Shown here: piece by piece, positions 1 through 8,143 of the stretch
Layout of the letters: the number at the start of each line of letters is the position of its first letter
Numbering within the stretch: the stretch's first letter is position 1
NCBI RefSeq assembly: GCF_001427825.1
Contig: NZ_LMGT01000001.1
Coordinates: forward strand, 1,050,305 to 1,114,304
Source: Brevundimonas sp. Root608
Lineage (GTDB): Bacteria > Pseudomonadota > Alphaproteobacteria > Caulobacterales > Caulobacteraceae
Length of the DNA: 64,000 nt
Reading direction: 5' to 3'
Position numbers and translations under genes: made by a program
Notes under the pieces: generated by a model
The model's input: only the letters and a program-made list of their open reading frames with translations
Told to the model about the DNA's origin: nothing
Database searches by the model: none

Positions 1-333
1 AAGGGCGCCAAGGCCAACCACCTGGCCTATCTGGGCGACGGCGAGGTGGGGGCGAAGGCCAACATCGGCGCGGGCGTGATCTTCTGCAACTACGACGGCT
101 TCTTCAAACACCGCACGACGGTGGGCGAGGGGGCCTTCGTCGGCTCCAACAGTTCGCTGGTGGCCCCGGTGACCATCGGCGCGGGCGCCATGGTCGGGTC
201 GGGCTCGGTGATCACCCGGGACGTGGCGCCGGGCGATCTGGCGCTGGCGCGGGGCGAGCAGTCGGCCAAGACCGGCTGGGCCGCGCGCTTCATGGAAAAG
301 ATGCGGGCGAAGAAGGTGTTGAAATCGAAATGA
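1..333 (+). CDS. glmU: GlmU, C-terminal end (partial, 5' end outside window)
   Basis: The window opens inside this gene; 110 residues remain. They are hexapeptide repeats of a left-handed beta-helix, including the stretch [17 protein letters not shown], typical of the acetyltransferase domain of GlmU (glucosamine-1-phosphate acetyltransferase / UDP-GlcNAc pyrophosphorylase). GlmU makes UDP-GlcNAc for peptidoglycan and LPS in the cytoplasm. After the helix comes a basic tail rich in Lys ([11 protein letters not shown]). The stop codon overlaps the rpiA start in an ATGA, so the two are probably translationally coupled. The uridylyltransferase domain is not in the window. Confidence 0.93.
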   Translation, partial: KGAKANHLAYLGDGEVGAKANIGAGVIFCNYDGFFKHRTTVGEGAFVGSNSSLVAPVTIGAGAMVGSGSVITRDVAPGDLALARGEQSAKTGWAARFMEKMRAKKVLKSK

Positions 334-1016
334 GCGCGGACGATCAGAAACGCCGGTCGGGCGAGGCCGCCGCCCTCCGGGTCGAGGCCGGCATGGTCGT
401 CGGCCTCGGCACCGGCTCCACCGCCGCCTGGTTCGTCAAGGCGCTGGCCGCCCGGAACCTGGCCGGCCTGCGGTGCGTGCCGACCTCGGAGGCGACGGCC
501 GAACTGGCGCGCGACCTGGGACTGACGCTGTCGACGCTTGAGGACACGCCGCGCATCGACCTGACCGTCGACGGCGCCGACGAGATCGGTCCCGGGCTGG
601 CCCTGATCAAGGGCGGCGGCGCGGCCCTGCTGCGCGAGAAGCTGGTCTGGGAGGCGTCCTCCCGCTGCATCGTCATCGCCGACAGCGCCAAGGTGGTGAA
701 GACCCTGGGCGCCTTCGCCCTGCCGATCGAGGTCGTCGCATTCGGTCACAAGACCACGGCCAACCGCATCGCCGACGTGCTGTCCGATCACGACATCGCC
801 ATGCCGGCGCGCGTGCGCACCGCCGAGCGCGGACTGGTCCGCACCGACGGCGGCAATCTGATCTATGACGCGAAATGTGGAGCCATCCATGATCCGGTCC
901 GCCTGGCCGACGACCTCAAGCTGATCACGGGCGTCGTCGAGCACGGCCTGTTCCTCGATCTGGCCGATGAGGCGATCATCGGTGGGGATGACGGGGTAGA
1001 GGTTCTCGCGCCTTGA
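330..1016 (+). CDS. rpiA: Ribose-5-phosphate isomerase A
   Basis: A 228-residue protein of normal RpiA length. It interconverts ribose-5-phosphate and ribulose-5-phosphate in the pentose phosphate pathway. Family signatures are visible: [12 protein letters not shown] near residue 25 (phosphate-binding loop), TVDGADEI near residue 80 (catalytic acidic residues) and [11 protein letters not shown] near residue 93. The ATG overlaps the glmU stop by 4 bp, and the stop overlaps a TTG that may start the next gene. The frame has no internal defect. Confidence 0.96.
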   Translation: MSADDQKRRSGEAAALRVEAGMVVGLGTGSTAAWFVKALAARNLAGLRCVPTSEATAELARDLGLTLSTLEDTPRIDLTVDGADEIGPGLALIKGGGAALLREKLVWEASSRCIVIADSAKVVKTLGAFALPIEVVAFGHKTTANRIADVLSDHDIAMPARVRTAERGLVRTDGGNLIYDAKCGAIHDPVRLADDLKLITGVVEHGLFLDLADEAIIGGDDGVEVLAP

Positions 1017-1297
1017 GACGGGGCTCGGTCCGGCTGGACCTGCCGTGCTTTATGGCTCTCAACACGCCATGGTGGCTGGCGCGCGCCAACTTCGTGACCT
1101 GGCTTTCCGCGATCCCCCTTGCCCTGGTCGGGTACCGCTGGCCGCTGCTCCCGTTCATGGCGTGCGTCGCGTTTAACTTCGTCTGGGGGTACCGGGCATG
1201 GAGGGCGGCGGGGCGACCGGCGATTGACGAGCCGCCAAGCCTAGTATTTCGAGCGGGCCTGCTTAAGTCGCTCTGGCCACCACGGGACAGCAAATGA
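1013..1297 (+). CDS. Small membrane protein, unknown function
   Basis: A 94-residue product between rpiA and gor. Two hydrophobic stretches, about residues 27-44 and 45-60, look like a membrane hairpin, followed by a short charged tail; I recognise no family. Two starts are possible: TTG at 1013, overlapping the rpiA stop and preceded by a TAGAGG ribosome-binding sequence, or ATG at 1052, which begins closer to the hydrophobic part (81 residues) but has no clear ribosome-binding site. Codon use is less extreme than in its neighbours (for example CTA and AGT in the second half). The stop overlaps the gor start by 4 bp, so it is probably in the same operon. Confidence 0.6.
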   Translation: MRRGSVRLDLPCFMALNTPWWLARANFVTWLSAIPLALVGYRWPLLPFMACVAFNFVWGYRAWRAAGRPAIDEPPSLVFRAGLLKSLWPPRDSK

Positions 1298-2673
1298 GCC
1301 AGTACGACTACGACCTCTTCGTCATCGGCGCCGGCTCGGGCGGGGTGCGCGCGGCGCGGCTGACGGCGCTGGGCGGCAAGCGCGTCGCCATCGCCGAGGA
1401 GTTCCGGGTCGGGGGCACCTGCGTGATCCGCGGCTGCGTGCCGAAGAAATTCATGGTCATGGCCTCGGACTTCGCCCACCAGTTCCATACGGCCGAGGGC
1501 TATGGCTGGACCGTCGACGCCAGCTTCGACTGGCCCAAATTCATCCAGGCCAAGGATGTCGAGATCGCCCGCCTGTCGGGCATCTACGCCGCCAACCTCG
1601 GCAAGGCGGGCGTCGACCTGATCCACGGCCGCGCGGTGCTGAAGGACGCCCACACCGTCGAGATCGTCGGCAAGGACCAGACGATCACGGCGGAGAAGAT
1701 CCTCATCGCCACCGGCGGCCGCCCGTGGATGCCGCAAGAGGTGCCCGGCATCGAGCACGCCATCTCCTCGGAGGAGGCCTTCCACCTGCCGGAGCTGCCC
1801 AAGCGCATCCTGATCGCGGGCGGCGGCTACATCGCGGTGGAGTTCGCCGGCATCTTCGCCGGGCTCGGGGTCGAGACCACCCTGATCTATCGCGGCCCCA
1901 ACATCCTGCGCGGCTTCGACGACGACGTCCGCGCCCATCTGGCCGGCGAGATCGAGAAGCGCGGCATCAAGGTCATTCTGGGTTGTCAGCATTCGGCCAT
2001 CGAGAAGACGGCGACCGGGCTGCTGAACAAGCTCGAGAACGGGCATGAGATCGAGACCGACGTGGTCATGTTCGCCACCGGCCGCGTTCCGCATGTGAAG
2101 GATCTCGGGCTCGAGGCGGCCGGCGTGAGCCTGAACGACAAGGGCGCGATCCAGGTCGACACGCTGTCGAAGACGACCGCCGACAACATCTGGGCCATCG
2201 GCGACGTCACCGACCGGATGAACCTGACTCCGGTCGCCATCCGCGAGGCCGTGGCCTTCCACGAGACCGTCTACCGCAACAACCCTCAGCATTTCGACTA
2301 TGAGGCGGTCGCCACCGCCGTGTTCAGCCAGCCGCCGGTCGGCACGGTGGGTCTGTCCGAGAGCGAGGCGCGGCATTCGTGCCCGGGCGCCGTCGATGTC
2401 TATGTCACCCGCTTCCGGCCGATGAAATACGCCTTCACCGGCTCGGACGAGCGGATGCTGATGAAGCTGGTGGTCGACGCCGAGAGCCAGAAGGTCGTCG
2501 GCGTCCACATCGTCGGCCCCGAGGCGCCGGAAATGATCCAGCTGGCCGCCATCGCCGTGAAGGCCGGCCTGACCAAGGCCCAGTGGGACGCCACCTGCGC
2601 GGTCCACCCGACCATGGCCGAGGAACTGGTCACGCTGAAGGAAAAGCAGTCCACCGACACCTCGGCGGGGTAG
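1294..2673 (+). CDS. gor: Glutathione-disulfide reductase
   Basis: A 459-residue flavoprotein of the pyridine nucleotide-disulfide oxidoreductase family; it reduces oxidised glutathione with NADPH in the cytoplasm. Visible marks: FAD-binding GAGSGGVRAAR near residue 12, redox-active pair in GGTCVIRGCVPKK near residue 41, NAD(P)-binding GGGYIAVEFAG near residue 176, FAD-binding AIGDVTDR near residue 303, and the C-terminal catalytic HPTMAEE near residue 437 that completes the dimer active site. CVIRGC rather than the CVNVGC common in mycothione and other reductases fits bacterial Gor. The start overlaps the preceding stop by 4 bp. Confidence 0.95.
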   Translation: MSQYDYDLFVIGAGSGGVRAARLTALGGKRVAIAEEFRVGGTCVIRGCVPKKFMVMASDFAHQFHTAEGYGWTVDASFDWPKFIQAKDVEIARLSGIYAANLGKAGVDLIHGRAVLKDAHTVEIVGKDQTITAEKILIATGGRPWMPQEVPGIEHAISSEEAFHLPELPKRILIAGGGYIAVEFAGIFAGLGVETTLIYRGPNILRGFDDDVRAHLAGEIEKRGIKVILGCQHSAIEKTATGLLNKLENGHEIETDVVMFATGRVPHVKDLGLEAAGVSLNDKGAIQVDTLSKTTADNIWAIGDVTDRMNLTPVAIREAVAFHETVYRNNPQHFDYEAVATAVFSQPPVGTVGLSESEARHSCPGAVDVYVTRFRPMKYAFTGSDERMLMKLVVDAESQKVVGVHIVGPEAPEMIQLAAIAVKAGLTKAQWDATCAVHPTMAEELVTLKEKQSTDTSAG

Positions 2674-2875
2674 GGACGTCCAATACTGACGTACCGGTCT
2701 GTCGGTCTGCCGCGATAGCTCGGGGCTGAGCTCGAGGAACAGGCGAGGTGGCGGGCATCGGATGAGACTCATGAGACTGCTTTTTCTCACCGGCGCGGGC
2801 TCTCGCGCGCGCCGGACAGACGCCTGCGACACGGCCTTCGTTGTCCCGGGCGGTGCGAGCGCCTATCCTTAGGGC
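2674..2875 (+). other. Intergenic region before DAHP synthase, with possible upstream ORF
   Basis: A 202-bp gap. It holds a short open frame from ATG 2763 to TAG 2873 (36 codons) that ends 2 bp before the DAHP synthase ATG, and a GC-rich inverted repeat, CCGGCGCG at 2790-2797 with CGCGCCGG at 2808-2815. The upstream frame has only two Phe codons and one Tyr codon and no Trp codon, so it is not a convincing aromatic attenuator. The close stop/start spacing and the poor ribosome-binding site of the downstream gene make translational coupling possible. Confidence 0.3.
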
Positions 2876-4249
2876 ATGAGTACGCGCTGGACCCCCGATA
2901 GCTGGAGACAAAAACCCGTCGTGCAGATGCCGACGGACTATCCGGACATGGCCGCGCTTGGCCGCGTGGAGGACGAGCTTCGCGCCCTGCCGCCGCTGGT
3001 CTTCGCCGGCGAGGCCCGCCACCTGACCGCCAAGCTCGCGCAGGTGGAGGCGGGCGAGGCCTTCCTGCTCCAGGGCGGCGACTGCGCCGAGAGCTTCAAG
3101 GAGTTCTCGACCGACAACATCCGCGACACCTTCCGCCTGATCCTGCAGATGGCGGTGGTCCTGACCTTCGCCGGCGGCAAGCCGGTGGTGAAGGTCGGAC
3201 GCATCGCCGGCCAGTTCGCCAAGCCGCGCTCGTCCTCGCTGGAGACCATCGACGGAAAGACCCTGCCCAGCTACCGCGGCGACATCATCAACGGCATGGC
3301 TTTCACGCCGGAAGAGCGCGTGCCAGATCCGCAGCGGCTGCTGCGCGCCTACAACCAGTCGGCCTCGACCCTCAACCTGCTGCGCGCCTTCGCCGGCGGC
3401 GGCTACGCCGACCTCTACAACATCCACCGCTGGACCATGGGGTTCGCGGCCGACAGCGCCTACGGCCACAAATACCGCGAACTGGCCGACAAGATCACCG
3501 AGGCCCTGGCCTTCATGGAGGCCGTCGGCGTCACGCCCGAGAGCCATCCGGACCTGAGCCGGGTCGAGGTCTTCACCAGCCACGAAGCCCTGCTGCTGAA
3601 CCTCGAGAGCGCCCTGACCCGCCTGGACGGTGCGACCGGCGAGTGGTTCGACACCTCGGCCCACATGGTCTGGATTGGCGAGCGCACCCGCCAGCTGGAC
3701 GGCGCCCACATCGAGTTCGCGCGCGGCATCAGGAATCCGATCGGCCTGAAATGCGGGCCGACCATGGAGCCGGACAATCTGCTGCCGCTGATCGACGCCC
3801 TGAACCCGGACAACATCCCGGGACGCCTGACCCTGATCGGCCGCTTCGGCGCGGACAAGGTCGGCGACCGCCTGCCGCGCCTGATGAAGGCGGTGAAGGC
3901 CGAGGGTCGGCGCGTGGTCTGGTCCATCGACCCCATGCACGGCAACACCCTGAAGGCCGGCAACGGCTACAAGACCCGGCCCTTCGAACGCATCCTCGCC
4001 GAGGTCCGCGGCTTCATCGACGTGGCCGAGGCCGAAGGCGTCCACCCCGGCGGCGTGCATCTCGAGATGACCGGCCAGAACGTCACCGAATGCCTCGGCG
4101 GGGCCCAGGCTTTGACCGAGGATGACCTGTCCAGCCGCTACCACACCCACTGCGATCCGCGCCTCAACGCCGATCAGGCGCTGGAACTGGCCTTCCTGGT
4201 CGCCGAACGGCTGAAGGCGGGCCGTCAGGCGCGATCGGAGGCGGCATGA
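2876..4249 (+). CDS. aroG: Class II 3-deoxy-7-phosphoheptulonate (DAHP) synthase
   Basis: A 457-residue enzyme of the class II (plant/mycobacterial type) family. It condenses phosphoenolpyruvate and erythrose-4-phosphate, the first step of the shikimate pathway. Family features: the opening [15 protein letters not shown] segment, GGDCAESF near residue 68 (metal-ligand Cys), [14 protein letters not shown] near residue 105, and the substrate-binding GLKCGPTM and [10 protein letters not shown] stretches in the second half. The length matches the family. It overlaps the next gene, a prephenate dehydratase, in an ATGA, so the first and one of the last steps of phenylalanine synthesis are coupled. 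Confidence 0.95.
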   Translation: MSTRWTPDSWRQKPVVQMPTDYPDMAALGRVEDELRALPPLVFAGEARHLTAKLAQVEAGEAFLLQGGDCAESFKEFSTDNIRDTFRLILQMAVVLTFAGGKPVVKVGRIAGQFAKPRSSSLETIDGKTLPSYRGDIINGMAFTPEERVPDPQRLLRAYNQSASTLNLLRAFAGGGYADLYNIHRWTMGFAADSAYGHKYRELADKITEALAFMEAVGVTPESHPDLSRVEVFTSHEALLLNLESALTRLDGATGEWFDTSAHMVWIGERTRQLDGAHIEFARGIRNPIGLKCGPTMEPDNLLPLIDALNPDNIPGRLTLIGRFGADKVGDRLPRLMKAVKAEGRRVVWSIDPMHGNTLKAGNGYKTRPFERILAEVRGFIDVAEAEGVHPGGVHLEMTGQNVTECLGGAQALTEDDLSSRYHTHCDPRLNADQALELAFLVAERLKAGRQARSEAA

Positions 4250-4833
4250 GCATGGAGGGCGTCGGCAGGCCCGCAGGGGACGAAGCGGGCGGACGCTGCG
4301 CCTACCAGGGCGCCCCGGGGGCCTTCAGTCACGAAGCCTGTCTCGACCTTCGTCCGTGGGACGAGGCCGTCGCCTATGACTCGTTCGAGGGCGCCCTCGC
4401 GGCGCTGAAGTCCGGCGAGGTCGGCTGCGCCCTGATCCCGGTCGAAAACACCTCCGTCGGCCGGATCGAGCCGGCGGCGTCCCTGGTGGAGGCCGCGGGA
4501 CTGAACATCGTCTCCGAGGTCTGGCGTCCGATCCGCCTCGCCCTGATGGCGCCGTCGGGCGCGACCCTGCGCAGCGTGAAGACGGCCGAGAGCCATCCGA
4601 TCGCCCTGCGCCAGTGTCCGGACTCTCTCGCGGCCCTGGGCCTGACGCCGGTCGAGGCCTTCGACACGGCCGGCGCGGCCCGCGCCGTGGCCGAAGCAGG
4701 CGACCTCACCCGCGCCGCCGTGGCGCCCACACGCGCCGCCGAGGTCTATGAACTGTCGATCCTGCGCAACGATATTCAGGATTCGGAAGACAACCGGACG
4801 CGTTTTGTCCTTCTCAGCGCCCATCCGGCTTGA
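4246..4833 (+). CDS. pheA: Prephenate dehydratase domain protein lacking the ACT domain
   Basis: A 195-residue protein made only of the prephenate dehydratase fold, which converts prephenate to phenylpyruvate. Visible: [12 protein letters not shown] near residue 19 (family start motif), [11 protein letters not shown] near residue 64, and NRTRFVLLS near residue 182, which carries the catalytic Thr of the T-R-F motif. The usual C-terminal ACT domain of about 80 residues, which binds Phe for feedback inhibition, is absent: the frame stops 7 residues after the motif and no ACT-like segment is readable in the next 230 bp. It is coupled to DAHP synthase upstream. Activity is inferred from the motifs only. 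Confidence 0.85.
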   Translation: MSMEGVGRPAGDEAGGRCAYQGAPGAFSHEACLDLRPWDEAVAYDSFEGALAALKSGEVGCALIPVENTSVGRIEPAASLVEAAGLNIVSEVWRPIRLALMAPSGATLRSVKTAESHPIALRQCPDSLAALGLTPVEAFDTAGAARAVAEAGDLTRAAVAPTRAAEVYELSILRNDIQDSEDNRTRFVLLSAHPA

Positions 4834-4864
4834 CGCGGCACGATCCGTGCGCCCTTTGAGCGGC

Positions 4865-4957
4865 ATGGTCCGCCCGCAAGCCATCGCTGCGACTGCCTCC
4901 GCCCGCGTTTCCGCGGCCGCGGACCTGTATTTCTACGGCTTTCGATACGCCGGCTGA
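4865..4957 (+). CDS. Putative Tyr/Phe-rich leader peptide
   Basis: A 30-codon frame, ATG 4865 to TGA 4957, between the prephenate dehydratase and chorismate mutase genes. Its last ten codons read DLYFYGFRYA-G, with three Tyr and two Phe within eight codons, followed by a stop inside a strong inverted repeat. This is the layout of attenuation leader peptides such as PheL, in which ribosome stalling at scarce-amino-acid codons reports the level of charged tRNA. A GAG sequence lies 5 bases before the ATG as a weak ribosome-binding site. Too small to be an enzyme; the rest of the peptide is Ala-rich filler. Inferred; no expression data. Confidence 0.6.
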   Translation: MVRPQAIAATASARVSAAADLYFYGFRYAG

Positions 4958-5013
4958 GGCGTCCGGGACATCGTCCTGACGGCCTCGCCGGCGACCGCCC
5001 CGCAACGGGGCGG
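4948..5013 (+). promoter_or_regulatory. Predicted Tyr/Phe attenuator hairpins upstream of chorismate mutase
   Basis: Two adjacent hairpins follow the aromatic codons. The first pairs CGCCGGC (4948-4954) and GAGGC (4956-4960) with GCCTC (4982-4986) and GCCGGCG (4987-4993): 12 bp with a single T bulge. It spans the leader stop codon, so a ribosome stalled at the Tyr/Phe codons would block its left arm. The second is CCGCCCCG (4995-5002), loop CAA, CGGGGCGG (5006-5013), a perfect 8-bp terminator-like stem. There is no U-run after it, so termination strength is uncertain. The freed right arm of hairpin 1 (CGCCG) could instead pair with the CGGCGG around 5011-5016, which would open the second stem. 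Confidence 0.5.
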
Positions 5014-5063
5014 CGGCCCGCAAACCCCCACAGCGCCGTGACCGAAACCGAAAGCCCTCTCCC

Positions 5064-5846
5064 GTGCCCCATTTCCGTACCAACCCCGCCCTCCAGCAAG
5101 TCTGGCCGACCGCCGTCGCTGCGGTCACCGACATCTCGCCCGAACACATGGCCCTGGCGGCCCTGCGTCACGAGATCGATCACCTCGACGACGAGCTGCT
5201 GGCCCTGTTCGAGCGCCGCCTCGCCATCGCCGCCCGCGTCGGCCAGGCCAAGGACGCGCCCGCCGGCCCCCATGTGAAGCTGCGCCCCGACCGCGAACAG
5301 GCGGTGCTGGCGCGAATGCTGGCCAAGGCCCGTCCCGACAACCGCGAGGCGGTGGAATCCCTCTGGCGGCAGATCGTCGGCTGGGGTCTGGCGCGTCAGG
5401 GCCGGATCAAGGTCCAGGTCTGGTCGCCCATCGAGCCGACCCGCGCCTTCGATGGCGCCCGGCTGCGCTTCGGCGCCGCCGCCGGGATGCGCGCCGTCCA
5501 TGATCCCGAGGCCGCGCTGGCCTGGGCCGCGGAAGGCCACGGCGTCGCCGTGCTGGCGGTCAACGCCGACAGCGCCTGGTGGATCGGCCTGCGCCGCGAC
5601 TGGTCGATGCTCAGCGTGTTCGACGGTTTCGGCGGCGCGACGCCGACAGCGCTGGCGGTCGGGCGGATCGATCCCGCGGCCCTGCCGAGCGGCCGGCGCG
5701 TCCTGGTCGTCGCCGGCGGAGACGCCGGCGACGGGGGCGACATCCGTCGGCGCGGTCTCGCGACCCACCACGGCTGGACCCTGTCGCTGACCGACGCCGC
5801 CCTGCCGGTCGGCGGCGACGAGGGCTGCGTCGGCGCGATCGGCTAG
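5064..5846 (+). CDS. aroQ: Chorismate mutase (AroQ type) with unrecognised C-terminal domain
   Basis: A 260-residue protein. Residues about 29-115 form an all-helical type II chorismate mutase domain (ALRHEIDHLDDELLALFERR, then Arg/Lys-rich helices), which converts chorismate to prephenate. The remaining ~145 residues (from KVQVWSPIEP on) are not a domain I recognise; segments such as GHGVAVLAVN and PTALAVGRIDP faintly recall a worn prephenate-dehydratase or periplasmic-binding-like fold, but no catalytic motif survives. ATG 5064 is the given start; ATG 5149 (MALAALRHEID) would begin directly at the domain. It sits downstream of the predicted aromatic attenuator and converges on a DsbA-like gene. 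Confidence 0.82.
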   Translation: MPHFRTNPALQQVWPTAVAAVTDISPEHMALAALRHEIDHLDDELLALFERRLAIAARVGQAKDAPAGPHVKLRPDREQAVLARMLAKARPDNREAVESLWRQIVGWGLARQGRIKVQVWSPIEPTRAFDGARLRFGAAAGMRAVHDPEAALAWAAEGHGVAVLAVNADSAWWIGLRRDWSMLSVFDGFGGATPTALAVGRIDPAALPSGRRVLVVAGGDAGDGGDIRRRGLATHHGWTLSLTDAALPVGGDEGCVGAIG

Positions 5847-5862
5847 GACCGAAGAAGTGGGC

Positions 5863-6639
5863 TCAGGCCGCCTTGGCCGCCCGGATGGCGCGGTCGATGT
5901 CGGCGGGCTGGATGCTGGCGCTGGCGCGGCCGTTGATGAAGAAGGTCGGGGTGCCGAGCAGGCCGAGGCCCGAGGCCGAGGTCTGGACGTCGGCCAGATG
6001 CCGCGCCGTTTCCGGGCTCGACATCGCCGCCTGTGCGGCGGGGCCCGCGATGTTCGCGGCGAGGATGCGGTCGACCGCCGCCTTGTTCAGAGCAGGTTCG
6101 GCCATCAGGGCCCGGAACACGGCCAGATACTTGCCTTCGCGGTGCGCGGCCTGGGCGGCGCGGGCGGCGTAGTGCGAAACGTCGTCGGTCCCGCGGTCAA
6201 GGATCGGCCAGTCCTTGAACACGAACCGCACGTCCGGGTGGGCCTGCATCAGACGCAGCACATCCGGCGCCGTCGCCTTGCAGCCGGGGCAGCGGAAATC
6301 GAAGAATTCGATCACCGTGACCTTGGCGTCAGCCGGCCCGAAGGCTGGGTCCTGCGCGCTGACGGCCAGCAGCGAGGGACTGGCGGCGGCGCGCTGATTG
6401 ATCGCATCGGTGCGCGCGCCGTCCTCCTTCGCCTGGAGCGCCGCGCTGACCTCCTGCAGGATTTCCGGATTCTTCAGCAGATAGGCCCGGACCCGCCCGT
6501 CGAAATCGCCCCCGGAGACATAGGGCGCCGCCGCCAGTCCCAGGGCGACAAGGGACACGGCCATGGCCGCCATCGCCGCGCGGGGACGGTCGAAGAAGCC
6601 GCGGTCTGGCGCGGGCGTCGGGTCTGGCGCGTCGGTCAT
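5863..6639 (-). CDS. DsbA-family thiol:disulfide oxidoreductase
   Basis: A 258-residue protein with one N-terminal membrane anchor (about residues 22-40) after a Pro/Asp-rich cytoplasmic start, so the rest lies in the periplasm. The thioredoxin-like domain carries the redox site C-P-G-C in EFFDFRCPGCKA near residue 115 and the cis-proline loop LGTPTFFING near residue 226. An N-terminal helical segment (residues about 45-75, KNPEILQEV) is common to the Caulobacter/Rickettsia-type DsbA proteins. It probably forms or isomerises disulfides in exported proteins. It follows the M48 protease gene on the same strand after a 22-bp gap and is likely co-transcribed. Confidence 0.88.
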   Translation of the reverse strand: MTDAPDPTPAPDRGFFDRPRAAMAAMAVSLVALGLAAAPYVSGGDFDGRVRAYLLKNPEILQEVSAALQAKEDGARTDAINQRAAASPSLLAVSAQDPAFGPADAKVTVIEFFDFRCPGCKATAPDVLRLMQAHPDVRFVFKDWPILDRGTDDVSHYAARAAQAAHREGKYLAVFRALMAEPALNKAAVDRILAANIAGPAAQAAMSSPETARHLADVQTSASGLGLLGTPTFFINGRASASIQPADIDRAIRAAKAA

Positions 6640-6661
6640 GGGAGTCTCGGTAAGGAGGAAG

Positions 6662-8077
6662 TCAGCCCGCGGCGGGGATGACGCCGCCGCGGTCGCGGCG
6701 GCTGTTGCGGCGGTCGACGTCGTCGATGTCGTCCTGGGTCGCGCCCGAGGCGAAGACGATGTCCATGGCGCGGGTCCATTCGGCGGTGCCGGGGGTCAGC
6801 ATGTCGCGGGCGCGCAGGGCGAACTGGGTCGCCTGCTGTTCGGCGCCCATGGCGAAATACATTTCGGCTGAGGCCAGGCGGGCCTCGCCCTCCCTGTTCT
6901 GGCTGGCGTAGGCCTGGCTCAGCAGCCGCCAGCCCAGGGTGTTGTCATGCTCCAGGGCCGTGGCGCGTTTCAGCTGGTTGACGGCCTCGTCCAGCTTGGC
7001 CGGGTCGCGGGTTTCGATCAGGGCGTGGGCCAGGTTGATGCGCAGCAGGGGGGCGTCGGGCTTCAATTCGACGGAACGCTGGTGGGCGCCGATCGCCTCG
7101 GCGGGCCGGCCTTCCTCGAACAGGATCTGGCCCTTGAGTTCCCAGAAATAGGGGTTCTCCGGCTGTTCGGTCAGGAACACCTCGACCGCGGCCAGCGCCC
7201 TTTCGGTCTGGCCGTCGCGATACAGGGCGATGGCGCGGGCGTAGCGCGCCGGCAGGGATGTGTCGCTCTCCGGATAATCGCGCAGCGTCTGGTTCGGCGC
7301 GTCCATGAAGGCGTGGATCTTGGCCAGGATCAGCGCGTGTTCGGCGACACGTTCAGGGCTGTCGCGATGATCGTAATTTGACTGTTCGGCCACGAAGCGG
7401 CGCAGGTTCTCGATCCGCTCCGACGACAGGGGGTGGCTGCGGAAATAGGGATAGCGCCGCTGATCCGAGAACACCTCCTGCGCGCGGAAATTCTCGAAGA
7501 AGGTGACCAGACCGCGACCGGACTGCCCCGCGTTCTGGAGCGCCCGCGCGCCGGTGTTGTCGGCCTCGCCTTCCTGATGGGTCATGTAGCGCAGCGCGTT
7601 GAGCGTGCCGAAATACTGGCTGTTGCCCAACAGGACCGCGCCGGCGTCGGGCGCGCCGGCCGCGATCGCGAGCGCGCCGAGCGCCATGGTCATGAGCATG
7701 GGCTGCATGCCCGCGCCCTGGGCCCCGTCGCGCAGGGTGTGGCGGTTCTTGATGTGCCCGGCCTCGTGGGCGATCACGCCCAGCAGTTCGTTGGCGCTGC
7801 GCGTCTTCAGGATCAGGCCGGTGTTGACGCCCAGGATGCGCCCGCGCGTGGCGAAGGCGTTCAGGTCGTTTTCGCTGATCAACAGGATTTCGATCTCGGA
7901 CGGCTCGAGCCCCATGGCGGTGAACACGGGGTCCGACCACGCGTGGATGATGCCCTCGATCTCGGTGTCGCGAATGGCGCTCTGGGCCGTGGCGGGCGAC
8001 GCCGCGGCCAGCACGAGGCCGACGGCGGCGATGGCGCCGGACAGCCGGGCGGCGGCGTTTCGGGACAGCCAGTTCAC
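6662..8077 (-). CDS. Periplasmic M48 metalloprotease with TPR repeats (BepA-like)
   Basis: A 471-residue exported protein. GTG at 8077 has a GAGGAG ribosome-binding site 6 bases upstream. The signal peptide ends near ASPATAQS (residue 32). The peptidase domain has the zinc site HEAGHIKNRH near residue 130 and the third ligand in EGEADNTGARAL near residue 195. The C-terminal ~200 residues are tetratricopeptide repeats (for example NPYFWELKGQILFEEGRPAEA). This architecture matches BepA/YfgC, an outer-membrane protein quality-control protease and chaperone. The exact substrate is not visible. Confidence 0.88.
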   Translation of the reverse strand: MNWLSRNAAARLSGAIAAVGLVLAAASPATAQSAIRDTEIEGIIHAWSDPVFTAMGLEPSEIEILLISENDLNAFATRGRILGVNTGLILKTRSANELLGVIAHEAGHIKNRHTLRDGAQGAGMQPMLMTMALGALAIAAGAPDAGAVLLGNSQYFGTLNALRYMTHQEGEADNTGARALQNAGQSGRGLVTFFENFRAQEVFSDQRRYPYFRSHPLSSERIENLRRFVAEQSNYDHRDSPERVAEHALILAKIHAFMDAPNQTLRDYPESDTSLPARYARAIALYRDGQTERALAAVEVFLTEQPENPYFWELKGQILFEEGRPAEAIGAHQRSVELKPDAPLLRINLAHALIETRDPAKLDEAVNQLKRATALEHDNTLGWRLLSQAYASQNREGEARLASAEMYFAMGAEQQATQFALRARDMLTPGTAEWTRAMDIVFASGATQDDIDDVDRRNSRRDRGGVIPAAG

Positions 8078-8143
8078 TGCGAACTCCTCATACCCAAGTC
8101 TGCGCCCCCGCCCGGCCGATGGTCACTACCTAATCACGGCCAT

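Noticed and set aside
2790..2815. Hairpin before DAHP synthase as an aromatic attenuator
   Set aside because: The upstream frame has few aromatic codons, no U-run follows the stem, and there is no clear alternative pairing.
2630..4150. Long minus-strand frame opposite DAHP synthase
   Set aside because: Same GC shadow effect; the plus strand has a clear DAHP synthase with all motifs.
4830..4858. TTGACG at 4830 as the -35 box of the chorismate mutase leader
   Set aside because: The matching -10 position (CCTTTG) is poor and would put the start at or after the leader ATG. Left unassigned.
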